Shown: positions 45,871 to 55,696, numbered from the stretch's first letter. The stretch: DNA of 64,000 nucleotides from Achromobacter sp. Bel (GCF_012928505.1 NZ_JABBJN010000005.1:124001-188000); one strand, 5' to 3'. Notes: a model not told the origin generated them from the sequence alone. Made by a program: numbers and translations.

Positions 45871-46794
45871 TTACGAAATCAGGGACGGGCTATTTTCACC
45901 GCCCTGCCCCGTTGGCTGAGGCAGATCGGCAACACGGATTTCCTGCGGCCGGTTGACCACGCTGACCATCACATAGCTGATGATCATCAGCAGGAACCAC
46001 GAACCGAGCTTGGCGATCGACACCCATTGCCAGGCATGCGACTGGTTGGGATAGCGCCAGGCGTTGGCGAAGGTGCCGATGTTCTCTGCGAACCAGATGA
46101 ACAGGGCCACCAGCACGAACCCCAGCAGCAGCGGCATGCGGCGGTAGACCCGCCAGATCCGGAAATACACCCAGGTGCGCGCGAACAGCACCGCCGTCAG
46201 GCCGAACAGCGCCCAGCGGAAATCCATGATGAAGTGGTGCGCGAAGAAATTCACGTAAATCAGCACCGACAGCGCCACCGTGGCGGCCATCGGGGGATGC
46301 GCGCGGAAACGGAAATCGAACAGGCGCCACACCCGGGCCAGATAGCTGCCCACCGCCGCGTACATGAAGCCCGTGAACAGCGGCACGCCGCCGATCCGCA
46401 GCACACTGGCCTCGGGATAGATCCAGGATCCGGCCGCCGTCTTGAAGAGCTCCATCCCCGTGCCCACCACATGGAACATCAGGATCACGCGGGCCTCGCT
46501 CCAGGTTTCCATGCGCAGCGCCAGCAACAGGGCCTGGATACCCAGCGCGGCCAAGGTCAGGAAATCGTAGCGGGCCAGCGCGGCATCCTTGGGATACCAC
46601 CAGTGCGTGCCCAGCAGCAGCGCGCACATCAAGCCGCCGAACAGGCACGCCCAGGCCTGTTTCACGCCAAAGCGGAAGAATTCGTAGAGCGCGACGCCAA
46701 AACGGCCGCGGCCGGCCAGATGCTTGGCCAGCCGCGATTCCCATTCTTGCAGCCCCGCGATAAGCGGCCAGTCCCTGGCCGCCGGATGGCTCAC
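45871..46794 (-). CDS. DUF817 integral membrane protein
   Basis: 307 residues from a GTG at 46794 (reading MSHPAARDWPLIAGLQEWES). About eight membrane segments. The region FFRFGVKQAWACLFGGLMCA and FHVVGTGMELFKTAAGSWIY are characteristic of DUF817. The GTG lies 7 nt after the folE2 stop, so it is coupled to folE2. Function unknown. Its last 12 bp are near the rpsF promoter of the next unit. Confidence 0.85.
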   Translation of the reverse strand: MSHPAARDWPLIAGLQEWESRLAKHLAGRGRFGVALYEFFRFGVKQAWACLFGGLMCALLLGTHWWYPKDAALARYDFLTLAALGIQALLLALRMETWSEARVILMFHVVGTGMELFKTAAGSWIYPEASVLRIGGVPLFTGFMYAAVGSYLARVWRLFDFRFRAHPPMAATVALSVLIYVNFFAHHFIMDFRWALFGLTAVLFARTWVYFRIWRVYRRMPLLLGFVLVALFIWFAENIGTFANAWRYPNQSHAWQWVSIAKLGSWFLLMIISYVMVSVVNRPQEIRVADLPQPTGQGGENSPSLIS

Positions 46795-46801
46795 GGAACG
46801 C

Positions 46802-47599
46802 TCAGCCTTCCACGACGGCGTAGGCCGAGTGGTTGTGGATCGATTCGAAGTTCTCGGCCTCGACGCGATAGCGGGCGATGCCGGGGTGCGCATTCAGGCG
46901 GGCAGCTACGTCGCGCACCAGGTCTTCGACGAACTTGGGGTTGTCGTAGGCGCGTTCGGTCACGTACTTTTCGTCAGGGCGCTTGAGCAGGCCCCAGAGT
47001 TCGCACGAGCCTTCTTCTTCGATCAGGCGGATGACGCCATCCATGCTGATATCGTCGCTCAGGATGGCCGAGACCGTGACATGCGAGCGCTGATTGTGCG
47101 CCCCGTATTCCGAGATGGCCTTCGAACACGGACAGAGGCTGGTGACGGGCACCTGCACGACCAGTTCGAATTCGACGCCGTCGCCCTGGGCGCGGGCGAT
47201 CCACTGGACTTCGTAGTCCAGCAGGCTCTGCACGCCGGAGATCGGCGCCGACTTGTTGATGAAGTACGGGAACGACGCGGTGATGTCGCCGCGTTCGGCA
47301 TGCAGCAGCGGCAGCATGTCGGCCGCCATGGCGCGGAACAGGGTCGGCGTCATGGGCGTGCTGCGGTACTTTTCCAGCAGCGCCACGAAGCGGGACATGT
47401 GCGTCCCCTTTTCTTCGGGCGGCAGCGCCACCGTCAGGGTCCAGTTGGCGACGGTGCCTTGGGCCGAGCCATCGCCGCTTTCAATCAGCATGGGGTGGCG
47501 CACGCCACGGATGCCCACGCGTTGAATCGGGATGTGACGGGTATCCGCCGAGCTCTGGACGTCGGGCATCACGATGGCGGGGTCGATCGGAGAATTCAT
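46802..47599 (-). CDS. folE2: GTP cyclohydrolase IB (FolE2)
   Basis: 265 residues. It converts GTP to dihydroneopterin triphosphate, the first step of folate and related pterin synthesis. The N-terminal Met-rich head leads into [10 protein letters not shown], and the catalytic Cys is in [20 protein letters not shown]. The type IB enzyme accepts metals other than zinc and is often induced by zinc limitation. No Zur-like box was found upstream. Followed by DUF817. Confidence 0.96.
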   Translation of the reverse strand: MNSPIDPAIVMPDVQSSADTRHIPIQRVGIRGVRHPMLIESGDGSAQGTVANWTLTVALPPEEKGTHMSRFVALLEKYRSTPMTPTLFRAMAADMLPLLHAERGDITASFPYFINKSAPISGVQSLLDYEVQWIARAQGDGVEFELVVQVPVTSLCPCSKAISEYGAHNQRSHVTVSAILSDDISMDGVIRLIEEEGSCELWGLLKRPDEKYVTERAYDNPKFVEDLVRDVAARLNAHPGIARYRVEAENFESIHNHSAYAVVEG

Positions 47600-47717
47600 T
47601 TCAGCTTACCTGTCTAGGCAATCAGTCGCTCGCGCACGGCCTAGGAAACTTTGAGAGAGGGGCATTATCGCCCAAACCCCGGCAACCGCCAGGGAAAACC
47701 CTTCTATCCGTAGGTTA

Positions 47718-47778
47718 GCGGGGCCGGAACAGTGTGTTTCATATTCCGGGCAAAAGCGGCGCCTTCACCCGGCCCCGC
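47718..47778 (-). other. 10-bp inverted repeat downstream of dxs
   Basis: GCGGGGCCGG (47718-47727) pairs with CCGGCCCCGC (47769-47778) across a 41-nt loop, only 7 bp after the dxs stop. There is no T-run. It could be a transcript-stabilising 3' stem. The gap between dxs and folE2 otherwise holds only the presumed folE2 promoter. Confidence 0.5.
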
Positions 47779-47784
47779 AACCGG

Positions 47785-49647
47785 TCAGGCCAGCAGATCG
47801 GCGTAGCGGGCGCGGATGGACTGCTCAATGCCCGCGGCATCCAGGCCGACGCCGGCCAGCAGGGCCGATTGTTCGCCATGGTCGATGAAGACGTCGGGCA
47901 AGCCCAACTGCAGCACGGGGATCTGCACGCCGGCGGCGCTTAGCGTTTCCAGCACCGCACTGCCCGCCCCGCCCATGATCGCCGCGTCTTCCAGCGTGAC
48001 CAGCGCATCGTGCCTGGAGGCCAGATCCAGGATCAGTTCGCGATCGATGGGCTTGACGAAGCGCATGTCGGCCACCGTGGCGTCCAGCTTGCCGGCCGCG
48101 GCCAACGCAGCCTGCACCAGCGTGCCGAAGCCCAGGATGGCGATCTTCTTGCCTTCGCGGCGCACCACGCCGCGGCCCAGCTCCACCGTGTCCAGCCCGG
48201 CGCCTTCCAGCGCGCCACAGCCCGCGCCGCGCGGATAGCGCACGGATGCCGGACCGGGGTGCTGATAACAGGTGGACAGCAACAGGCGCGTTTCGTTTTC
48301 GTCGGACGGCGTGGCGACCACCATGTTCGGCACGCAACGCAGGAACGCGGTGTCGTAGTTGCCGGCATGGGTGGCGCCGTCGGCGCCCACGATGCCCGCG
48401 CGGTCCAGCGCGAAGGTCACGTCCAGGTTCTGCAAGGCCACATCATGGATGAACTGGTCGTAGCCGCGCTGCAGGAAGGTCGAGTAGATCGCAACGACAG
48501 GCTTCTGCCCTTCGCAGGCGATACCTGCGGCGAACGTCACGGCGTGCTGTTCGGCGATGCCCACGTCGAAATAGCGCAGCGGAAAACGTTTTTCGAATTC
48601 CACCAGCCCGCTGCCTTCGCGCATGGCGGGGGTGACGGCGACCAGGCGCGAATCCTGCTCGGCCATGTCGCACAGCCAGTTGCCGAACACCTGGGTAAAG
48701 GTACGCTTGCCCGGGGCCTTGGATTGCTGGATGCCGACGGCGGGGTCGAACTTGCCCGGGCCGTGGTAAAGCACCGGATCGGCCTCGGCCAGCTTGTAGC
48801 CCTGCCCCTTCTTGGTCACCACGTGCAGGAACTGCAGGCCTTGCAGGGCCTTCAAGTTCTGCAGCGTGGGCACCAGGGCGTCCAGGTCGTGGCCATCGAT
48901 GGGGCCGACGTAATTGAAACCGAACTCTTCGAACAGCGTGGCCGGCGTGACCATGCCCTTGGCGTGCTCTTCGAACCGGCGCGCCAGCTCCAGCACCGGC
49001 GGCACGTGCTGGAGGACGGCGCGGCCCACGTTCTTGGCCGCAGCGTAGAAGCGGCCCGACATCAGGCGCGCCAGATAGCGGTTCAGCGCCCCCACCGGCG
49101 GCGAGATCGACATGTCGTTGTCGTTCAGGATCACCAGCAGGTTGATGTTGGGCGTGACACCCGCGTTGTTCATGGCCTCGAACGCCATGCCCGCGGACAT
49201 GGCGCCGTCGCCGATGACGGCGATGTGCTGGCGCTGCACGCCGGCGTTGCGCGAGGCCACCGCCATGCCCAGCGCCGCCGAGATGGACGTCGATGAATGC
49301 GCGGTGCCGAAGGCGTCGTATTCGGATTCGCTGCGCTTGGGAAAGCCCGAGATCCCGCCCGCCTGGCGCAGTTGCGCCATGCCGGCACGGCGCCCGGTCA
49401 GGATCTTGTGCGGATAGGACTGGTGGCCCACGTCCCAGACGATGCGGTCATGCGGCGTGTCGAACACCTGGTGCAGCGCCAGCGTGAGCTCGACCGTGCC
49501 CAAGTTGGACGACAAGTGCCCGCCCGTTTTGGATACCGACTCCAGCACGAAGCCGCGCAGTTCGTCCGCAAGCTTTTTCAGCTCTCGACGATCCAGGCGC
49601 TTGAGGTCTGCCGGGGATTGAATGCGGTCCAATAAATCAGTCGTCAT
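47785..49647 (-). CDS. dxs: 1-deoxy-D-xylulose-5-phosphate synthase
   Basis: 620 residues. First step of the MEP isoprenoid route, using thiamine diphosphate to join pyruvate and glyceraldehyde 3-phosphate. The start contains [18 protein letters not shown] and [14 protein letters not shown]; the thiamine site is [18 protein letters not shown] with downstream [12 protein letters not shown]. Followed in the same unit by ispA's neighbours: it lies 53 bp downstream of ispA. Typical length, no anomalies. Confidence 0.98.
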   Translation of the reverse strand: MTTDLLDRIQSPADLKRLDRRELKKLADELRGFVLESVSKTGGHLSSNLGTVELTLALHQVFDTPHDRIVWDVGHQSYPHKILTGRRAGMAQLRQAGGISGFPKRSESEYDAFGTAHSSTSISAALGMAVASRNAGVQRQHIAVIGDGAMSAGMAFEAMNNAGVTPNINLLVILNDNDMSISPPVGALNRYLARLMSGRFYAAAKNVGRAVLQHVPPVLELARRFEEHAKGMVTPATLFEEFGFNYVGPIDGHDLDALVPTLQNLKALQGLQFLHVVTKKGQGYKLAEADPVLYHGPGKFDPAVGIQQSKAPGKRTFTQVFGNWLCDMAEQDSRLVAVTPAMREGSGLVEFEKRFPLRYFDVGIAEQHAVTFAAGIACEGQKPVVAIYSTFLQRGYDQFIHDVALQNLDVTFALDRAGIVGADGATHAGNYDTAFLRCVPNMVVATPSDENETRLLLSTCYQHPGPASVRYPRGAGCGALEGAGLDTVELGRGVVRREGKKIAILGFGTLVQAALAAAGKLDATVADMRFVKPIDRELILDLASRHDALVTLEDAAIMGGAGSAVLETLSAAGVQIPVLQLGLPDVFIDHGEQSALLAGVGLDAAGIEQSIRARYADLLA

Positions 49648-49700
49648 GCTTTTATGGGGTTCGTTGACCCGGCGTGGATTCAGGCCGGGCTAGTCACGGA

Positions 49701-50630
49701 TCAGCGGTCTCGAAGGACGATGAAATCAGCCAGTTGCGCCAGGCGCCCGCCAGCATCGCCCAAAGGCGCCAGCGCCGCCAGCGCCGCTTCACGCAATTCG
49801 TCGGCAAACGCCCGCGCCTCGGACAGGCCCAGGAGCGACACATACGTCGGCTTGTTCTCCGCCGCGTCCTTGCCCGGGGTCTTGCCCAGGCTGGCCGTAT
49901 CGGCGGTCACATCAAGAATATCGTCCACGACCTGGAAGGCCAGGCCCATCGCCTGCGCATAGGCGTCCAGCGCCTGGCGCGACGCCGAACTGGCGCCCGC
50001 GACGATGCCGCCCAATGCGACGCTGCAGGCCAGCATGGCGCCGGTCTTCATGCTGTGCATGGTTTGCAGGTCGTCGCGCGATAGCGAACGGCCGACGCTG
50101 AGCAGGTCGATGGCCTGGCCGCCCGCCATGCCCTGGCTGCCGGCGGCGCGCGCCAGCGACTGGGTGGCCTGCACGATCAGCGCGGGGGCGATCGGCATGG
50201 AGGCCAGCAGGTCGAAGGCCAGCGGCTGCAAGGCATCACCCGCCAGCATGGCGGTGGCTTCGTCGAACTTGACGTGCGTGGTCGGCTGGCCGCGGCGCAA
50301 CGTGTCGTCGTCCATGCAGGGCAGATCGTCGTGAACCAGCGAATACGCGTGGATCAGTTCCACCGCCGCGGCGGCGCGGTCAAGCGAGGCCTCGATGGCC
50401 AGCACGCTGCCGCTGACGGGGCAGGCTTGGCCCGCGGCGTAGACCATCGCGGCGCGTACCCGCTTGCCGCCGCCCAGAACAGCGTAGCGCATGGCTTCAT
50501 GCAGACGGACAGGCAGCACATCCGCGGGGGGCATCAGGTCGTCAAGCACGTCTTCGACGTGCCGCACGCGCCCCTGCAGCCACTCCGGGAAAGCGAGTTG
50601 AGTTTGCTTCATCGGGTTCTTATTCGTCAT
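49701..50630 (-). CDS. ispA: farnesyl diphosphate synthase (polyprenyl synthetase)
   Basis: 309 residues from the ATG at 50630 (or MKQTQLAFP at 50612). The first aspartate-rich motif SLVHDDLPCMDDDTLRRGQP and second LAFQVVDDILDVTADT are intact. Makes farnesyl diphosphate from IPP and DMAPP. The start overlaps xseB by 11 nt. Order xseB-ispA-dxs is the classical arrangement. Confidence 0.95.
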   Translation of the reverse strand: MTNKNPMKQTQLAFPEWLQGRVRHVEDVLDDLMPPADVLPVRLHEAMRYAVLGGGKRVRAAMVYAAGQACPVSGSVLAIEASLDRAAAAVELIHAYSLVHDDLPCMDDDTLRRGQPTTHVKFDEATAMLAGDALQPLAFDLLASMPIAPALIVQATQSLARAAGSQGMAGGQAIDLLSVGRSLSRDDLQTMHSMKTGAMLACSVALGGIVAGASSASRQALDAYAQAMGLAFQVVDDILDVTADTASLGKTPGKDAAENKPTYVSLLGLSEARAFADELREAALAALAPLGDAGGRLAQLADFIVLRDR

Positions 50631-50943
50631 CCAGCGCCGCCGGGTCCAGCGGGCGCAGCAAGTCGCCCTCCAGGACCTTCACCTGCTGTTCGGCCTGCGC
50701 CAAGCGGTCCTGGCAGACGCGGGTGAGCGCCACGCCGCGCCGGTAGGCCGCCAGCGATTGCTCAAGCGGCAACGAGCCGTCGTCCATGGCCGCAACCAAC
50801 GACTCCAATTCGGCCAGGGCCGTTTCGAAATCCTGGGGCAAGGGACGGTCGTCGATCTGCGGATCGGCTTGTGTGGGTTTGGCCAAACGGGTCTCCGAGG
50901 GCGCTAGGGGTGGATCAATCTTCGAATTGTACGAGATCGCCAC
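50620..50943 (-). CDS. xseB: exodeoxyribonuclease VII small subunit
   Basis: 107 residues from a GTG at 50943, chosen because no ATG occurs in the plausible range. The core LPQDFETALAELESLVAAMD and LPLEQSLAAYRRGVALTRVC match XseB. The N-terminal 25 residues are variable and the exact start is uncertain (a TTG at 50886 is an alternative). Works with XseA, which is elsewhere. Confidence 0.88.
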   Translation of the reverse strand: MAISYNSKIDPPLAPSETRLAKPTQADPQIDDRPLPQDFETALAELESLVAAMDDGSLPLEQSLAAYRRGVALTRVCQDRLAQAEQQVKVLEGDLLRPLDPAALDDE

Positions 50944-50968
50944 GCCGGACCCGGCCTTGCCCGCACGA

Positions 50969-51823
50969 TCAGGCTGATGCCCCCGCAAGACCCGCGATCG
51001 CCGCCCGCAGCGCGGGCCCCACGCGCGTGCGCAGGTCGGCTTCCGGCAGCAGGCTGGCGGGACCGCCGCAGCTCATCACGAAGACGCCTTCGCCGGTGAT
51101 GGACGTGAAAGGCACCGCGACGGCGTTGATGCCCGACTGCCACTCGCCGATGGCGAAACAGCAGCCCGATTCCTGTAGTTCCTGGCGTGCGCGGGCGATG
51201 GCGTCGACGGAAGGCGCGGCCGGCCCCAGCCGCGCCACCGTCTCGTCGCGCGCGGCGGCCGGCAGGCTGGCCAGATACGCCCGGCCCATTGCGCTGTCCA
51301 GACTGGCGCGGTAGCCGACCGGCAAGCGCAGGTACAGCGCGGAAGACCCGTGTATCGCTTCGACGTAGGTCATGGCGTCGCCGTCGAAAGCGCCGAGCGC
51401 GACCGCGCCGCCGGTGTCCCGGGCCAGTTCGGTCATCGAGGCCTTGGCCAGTTCGCGCACCTCCAGCCCGGCCAGCAGCCCAAAGCCCAGCGCCAGCACG
51501 CCGTAGCCGGGCGAGTATTTGCCGGTGTCGGGGTGATAGCGCAGGTAGCCCAGTTCGGTAAGCGTGTAGGTGATGCGGCTGATGGTGGGCTTGGGCAGCC
51601 CGGTCAGGCGCGCCAGATCCAGGTTGCCCAGCGCGGTCACGCCGTGGCGAAAACACCGCAGCACGTCCAGCCCCCGCGCCAGCGCGGTGATGAAGTCGGG
51701 CGAATTGGCGCCTTCGCCCACGCCGGCCGTGCGCTTGCGGCGCGCCGGCTGGCTCAGTTCCAACGTCTCGTCGGGCTTGGTCGCCGCATGGATAACGCGC
51801 TTGGCATCAGAAAAAGATTGCAT
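50969..51823 (-). CDS. IclR-family transcriptional regulator
   Basis: 284 residues. The N-terminal winged helix has LARLTGLPKPTISRITYTLT near residues 70-90 and YLRYHPDTGKYSPGYGVL after it. The effector domain has SAMGRAYLASLPAAARDE and FAIGEWQSGINAVAVPF. Divergent from the Bug receptor gene, with a palindromic operator candidate between. It probably senses an aromatic or carboxylic acid. Long disordered N-terminus (residues 1-40). Confidence 0.92.
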   Translation of the reverse strand: MQSFSDAKRVIHAATKPDETLELSQPARRKRTAGVGEGANSPDFITALARGLDVLRCFRHGVTALGNLDLARLTGLPKPTISRITYTLTELGYLRYHPDTGKYSPGYGVLALGFGLLAGLEVRELAKASMTELARDTGGAVALGAFDGDAMTYVEAIHGSSALYLRLPVGYRASLDSAMGRAYLASLPAAARDETVARLGPAAPSVDAIARARQELQESGCCFAIGEWQSGINAVAVPFTSITGEGVFVMSCGGPASLLPEADLRTRVGPALRAAIAGLAGASA

Positions 51824-51867
51824 TTCTATTCGCTTCGTTTTTATAGTTTATTTCGAATAACAAAACC

Positions 51868-51888
51868 AAATTCCATATAACGGAATTT
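51868..51888. promoter_or_regulatory. candidate operator for the IclR regulator
   Basis: AAATTCC-N7-GGAATTT, a perfect 7-bp inverted repeat in the AT-rich divergent region, 44 bp before the IclR start. A weaker TATTCG/CGAATA pair lies around 51828-51859. Confidence 0.6.
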
Positions 51889-51996
51889 AAATGATCCAAG
51901 GAGACTTGGCAAGCCCCGCGAAGCCGCCCCGGCAGCGCGGTCCGCCCAAGCCAAGCCCGGCGATCCACTCACGCACGCGATTTCAAGGGGAAAAAC

Positions 51997-52965
51997 ATGA
52001 TTCGCACGAGTATCAAGCTGCTGGCCACCGTATTGCTCAGCGCCGCCGCACTGGGCGCGCAGGCCGATACGTATCCGGCGCGGCCCATCAAGGTCGTTTC
52101 GCCCTTCCCGGCCGGCGGCGCCACCGACGTGCTGACCCGCATTCTGGCCGAACGCATGGCCAAGACGCTGGGCCAGCCCATGATCGTGGAGAACAAGGCC
52201 GGCGCGGGCACGTCCATCGGCGCGGCCTTCGTGTCGCGGGAACAGCCGGACGGCTACACCATCCTGATGGCCACGAACTCCACGCTCGTGACGAATCGCT
52301 ACCTGTATAAGGAACTGCCCTACGATCCGGACGGTTTCGCCCGCATCGGCATGGTGGGAGTCGGCCCGCTGGTGCTGCTGTCCAGCCCCAAGCGACCGTT
52401 CAACAGCACGCAAGACGTGGTGGCCTACGCCAAGCAAAACCCGGGCAAGCTGACGTTCGCGACCTTCGGTCCCGGCACCTCGTCGCACCTGGCTGGCGAA
52501 CTGTTCAAGGAACGCGCCGGCATCGATATCCTGCATGTGCCTTTCAAGGGCGCGACCCAGGCCCTGCCCGCGCTGATCAGCGGCGACGTGGACCTGTTCT
52601 TCGACATGGTCGCCACCGGCATGCCGCAAGCGGACGCTGGCAAGGTCAAGGTCTTCGCCATCACCAGCCCGTCGCGGCTGGCGACGCTGCCCAAGCTGCA
52701 GACGCTGGCCGAAGAGGGCTACCCCGCCTTCGACATGACCGCCTGGTTCAGCTTCGTGGCGCCCAAGGGCACGCCGGCCCCCGTGCTGGAAAAACTACAG
52801 GCCGCGCTGACAGAGGCCCTGCAGGACGAAGCCGTGAAGAAACGCCTGCTGGACATGGGCATCGACCCGCGCTCGGGCACGGCGGCCGAACTGGACAAGC
52901 AAATCAAGACCGAACAGCCGATCGTGTCGCAATTGATCAAACAGGCCAACATCGTCCTGCAATAA
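51997..52965 (+). CDS. tripartite tricarboxylate transporter substrate-binding protein (Bug family)
   Basis: 322 residues. Signal peptide MIRTSIKLLATVLLSAAALG with cleavage after AQA. The mature protein starts with YPARPIKVVSPFPAGGATDV, the Bug signature, and has FGPGTSSHLAGELFKERAGI and LHVPFKGATQALPALISGDV. Bug proteins are very abundant in Bordetella and relatives; most are orphans without the TctA/TctB membrane parts, as here. Ligand unknown. Likely controlled by the divergent IclR regulator. Confidence 0.94.
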   Translation: MIRTSIKLLATVLLSAAALGAQADTYPARPIKVVSPFPAGGATDVLTRILAERMAKTLGQPMIVENKAGAGTSIGAAFVSREQPDGYTILMATNSTLVTNRYLYKELPYDPDGFARIGMVGVGPLVLLSSPKRPFNSTQDVVAYAKQNPGKLTFATFGPGTSSHLAGELFKERAGIDILHVPFKGATQALPALISGDVDLFFDMVATGMPQADAGKVKVFAITSPSRLATLPKLQTLAEEGYPAFDMTAWFSFVAPKGTPAPVLEKLQAALTEALQDEAVKKRLLDMGIDPRSGTAAELDKQIKTEQPIVSQLIKQANIVLQ

Positions 52966-53063
52966 GCGAGCACGGTTGCCCGCCAACGGTTTAGTGACAA
53001 ATCGTTCGCGGCCCTGCCGGCCCGCGAAACGGCGGCGGGCCCCTCGGTCCGCCACCCTTTCCC

Positions 53064-53097
53064 CCGACAGCGCCCACCAGGGTCCTGTCGGTTTTTT
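53064..53097 (+). terminator. terminator after the Bug gene
   Basis: CCGACAG, 14-nt loop, CTGTCGG and a six-T run, about 100 bp past the stop. Confidence 0.85.
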
Positions 53098-53178
53098 ACG
53101 CCTTGCCTAACCGCTGGATACAGAAACCGGGCGTGTGCCGCTGCTATGGTGAAAATGGAATCACCAGCGGGAGCCCGG

Positions 53179-54189
53179 ATGCCTGAACCCGAAGACCGAT
53201 ACGCCCGCCTGGACGCCGCCCGCTGGCTGGCGGCCGTGGCGGTCGTGCTGCTGCATAGCGCGGCACTGATCGTCAGCGACCCGGCCGCCTATGGCGGCGG
53301 CGCGTGGCTGGCCGCCAATTTGTACGACTCGGCGGCGCGCTGGTGCGTGCCTGTCTTCGTCATGGTCAGCGGCGCATTGCTGCTGGACCCCGACAAACCC
53401 CACGACGCCCTCAAGTTCTACAGCCGCCGGATGGCGCGCATCTGCGCGCCGCTGGTGTTCTGGACGTTGTTCTATCTGACATGGCGCACCGGCCTGGACT
53501 GGTGGGACGACGGGCACGTGGATTTTTCGTTCTGGCCTCGCAAGGTCGTCCAGGGCGAGCCGTACTACCACCTCTGGTACCTGTACATGATCGTGGGGCT
53601 GTACCTGTTTGCGCCCCTGGCCCGCCTGCTATATGCGCGCAGCACGCCGCGCGGACGCACACTTTGGGTCGTGGGTATCCTGGGCGTGGCGATCCTGGAC
53701 GCGCTGTATCGCCGTGCGCTCGGCGCGCCTCACGGCTTCTTCCTGACCTGGTTCCTGCCCTATCTGGGTTACTTCGTGGCCGGCCGCCTGATCTTCGACG
53801 GCGAAATGCGCATCCCCCGGCCCGGCCTGATGCTGGCGGCCAGCGTCGCCGCCACGGCGCTGGGCGTGACGGCCATGTCCAACGGCCACACGCTGGACAC
53901 CTACTTCTACGACTACTTCAGCCTGACCGTGCCGTTCATGTCGCTGGCCGCGTTCCAGTGGATCGTGTCCTCGCCCCGGTTGCCGCGACTGGCCGCGCTG
54001 GCGCCGCTGACGTTCGGGGTCTACCTCATCCACCCCGTATTCCTGGATGTGGCGCGGCGTGCCGGCGCCTTCACGGGCGGGGACCGCGATGCCTGGACCG
54101 TGCCGGTGCTGACGCTCGCCGTGTTTGCCCTGTCGGCCGCCAGCAGCTGGCTGCTACGGCGCCATCCGGCCACCCGCCGGCTCGTCTGA
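53179..54189 (+). CDS. membrane acyltransferase, acyltransferase-3 family
   Basis: 336 residues from the ATG at 53179 (MPEPEDRYARLDAARWLAAV), with GGGAG 6 nt upstream; the earlier ATG at 53146 lacks a site. About ten membrane spans. RLDAARWLAAVAVVLLHSAA with the His and the CVPVFVMVSGALLL motif match the family. Members O-acylate surface glycans or lipids (OafA, WecH, YiaH). Substrate unknown; no polysaccharide genes are adjacent. Confidence 0.88.
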   Translation: MPEPEDRYARLDAARWLAAVAVVLLHSAALIVSDPAAYGGGAWLAANLYDSAARWCVPVFVMVSGALLLDPDKPHDALKFYSRRMARICAPLVFWTLFYLTWRTGLDWWDDGHVDFSFWPRKVVQGEPYYHLWYLYMIVGLYLFAPLARLLYARSTPRGRTLWVVGILGVAILDALYRRALGAPHGFFLTWFLPYLGYFVAGRLIFDGEMRIPRPGLMLAASVAATALGVTAMSNGHTLDTYFYDYFSLTVPFMSLAAFQWIVSSPRLPRLAALAPLTFGVYLIHPVFLDVARRAGAFTGGDRDAWTVPVLTLAVFALSAASSWLLRRHPATRRLV

Positions 54190-54299
54190 AAGACCTACGC
54201 CATGAAGGGTTAATCGGGTTTTGCCCCCGGCCAAACACCCCCCTCGATAACTTCACCAAGCTTCACGGATCTTCACGGGCGTAGGGGAATCCCTTGGGG

Positions 54300-54481
54300 T
54301 ACAATTCACGGCTAATTTGATCGGCCAGACACCGATTTTTCTTCGCGCCAGCACGGATTTAGCCAAGCTCGACTGTTGAGCTCAAGCGTTTGCGAGCAGT
54401 TCGCCAAATCGCTGGGCTTGAAACAAAAGCGCTTGGCAGCGTTCAAACCGTCCTGGCTTTTTTATCCGAGCGGAGGGAATC
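54300..54481 (+). promoter_or_regulatory. promoter and structured leader of the Rieske oxygenase gene
   Basis: TACAAT at 54300-54305 is a -10 candidate; CTTCAC occurs three times just before it (54248-54275). The 180-nt leader holds ATCGG/CCGAT followed by TTTT, GCCAAGC/GCTTGGC (54362-54368 with 54431-54437) enclosing GCTC/GAGC and GCGTTTG/CAAATCGC stems. GGAGGG precedes the ATG. No known riboswitch was recognised. Confidence 0.5.
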
Positions 54482-55627
54482 ATGACCGACATCGGTCGGA
54501 TGGCACATGTCGTGCCAGCTCGCACCCAGCTACCCGTCAGTGCTTATTTTGACGAAGCCCTCTTTGCCCGCGAGCAAGAACTCATTTTCAAGCAATCCTC
54601 GCAATACGTCGGCCACCAGAAATTGGTGCCCGAGATCGGGGATTGGCGTACGTTGGCTCAAGAAAACGCAGGACGCGTGCTGGTTCGCAACCAGCAAGGC
54701 GTTGAGCTCATCTCGAATGTCTGCCGTCATCGCCAGGCGTTGATGCTGGGCGGCCAGGCCGGCAATGTGGCCGGCAACTGCAATGCCAAAGGCAATTTGA
54801 AAGCCACCGGCGGCAACATCGTTTGCCCGCTGCACCGCTGGACGTACAACAATCAAGGCGAGTTGCTGGGCGCCCCCCAATTCGAGACCACGCCTTGCAT
54901 GAACTTGCAGAAGTTCCGCCTGCGCGATTGCCACGGCCTGCTGTTCGAAGGCCCGCGCGATCCGGCCTCCGACATGGCTCCACTGTTCTCGCGCCCTGAG
55001 TTCAACTTCGGCGACTACGTGCTCGACCACGTCGAAGTGCACCAGTGCAACTACAACTGGAAGACCTTCATCGAGGTCTATCTTGAGGATTACCACGTCG
55101 GTCCGTTCCATCCCGGCCTGGGCCGCTTCGTCACTTGCGACGACCTGACCTGGGAATTCAACGACTGGTACAGCCTGCAGAAGGTCGGCGTGCACAATGC
55201 GCTAGCACAGCCCGGCTCGGACGTGTACAAGCAGTGGCACGACCGGTTGCTGTCGTTCCGCGACGGCGACGCACCGGACTTCGGTGCGGTGTGGGTCACG
55301 TACTTCCCGACCCACATGATCGAGCTCTACCCGCACGTGCTGGTACTGTCCACGCTGTATCCGAAGAGCCCCCAGGAAACGGTCAACGTCGTGGAGTTCT
55401 ACTACCCCGAGGAAATCTCGGCGTTCGAACGCGAATTCGTCGAGGCGCAGCGTGCCGCCTACATGGAAACGGCCATCGAAGACGACGAGATCGCCGAACG
55501 CATGGACGCGGGCCGCAAAGCCTTGATGCTGCGCGGAGTGAACGAAACCGGCCCGTACCAGTCGCCGATGGAAGACGGCATGCAGCACTTCCACGAGTGG
55601 TACCGGCGCACCATGCAGGACGTGTAA
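54482..55627 (+). CDS. Rieske-type aromatic ring-hydroxylating oxygenase, alpha subunit
   Basis: 381 residues. The Rieske ligands are Cys81 and His83 (VCRHRQ) and Cys115 and His118 (VCPLHRW), but they are 31 residues apart instead of about 17, because of an inserted stretch with GNVAGNCNAKGNLKATGG. The mononuclear iron site is NWKTFIEVYLEDYHVGPFH (His206, His211). No ferredoxin or reductase gene is adjacent. Substrate unknown; relatives act on aromatic acids or quaternary amines. A GGAGGG ribosome-binding site precedes the ATG. Confidence 0.9.
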   Translation: MTDIGRMAHVVPARTQLPVSAYFDEALFAREQELIFKQSSQYVGHQKLVPEIGDWRTLAQENAGRVLVRNQQGVELISNVCRHRQALMLGGQAGNVAGNCNAKGNLKATGGNIVCPLHRWTYNNQGELLGAPQFETTPCMNLQKFRLRDCHGLLFEGPRDPASDMAPLFSRPEFNFGDYVLDHVEVHQCNYNWKTFIEVYLEDYHVGPFHPGLGRFVTCDDLTWEFNDWYSLQKVGVHNALAQPGSDVYKQWHDRLLSFRDGDAPDFGAVWVTYFPTHMIELYPHVLVLSTLYPKSPQETVNVVEFYYPEEISAFEREFVEAQRAAYMETAIEDDEIAERMDAGRKALMLRGVNETGPYQSPMEDGMQHFHEWYRRTMQDV

Positions 55628-55669
55628 GCGCAGACCCTGTCCACGCAGGGCTTGCCGCCAACGGAATCA

Positions 55670-55696
55670 GGGCCTCGCACATCGCGAGGCCCTTTT
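55670..55696 (+). terminator. terminator of the Rieske oxygenase gene
   Basis: GGGCCTCGC, ACATC loop, GCGAGGCCC and TTTT. Confidence 0.85.

Noticed and set aside
47600-47784. Zur box upstream of folE2
   Set aside because: No AT-rich palindrome of the Zur type (such as GTTATA-N-TATAAC) was found.
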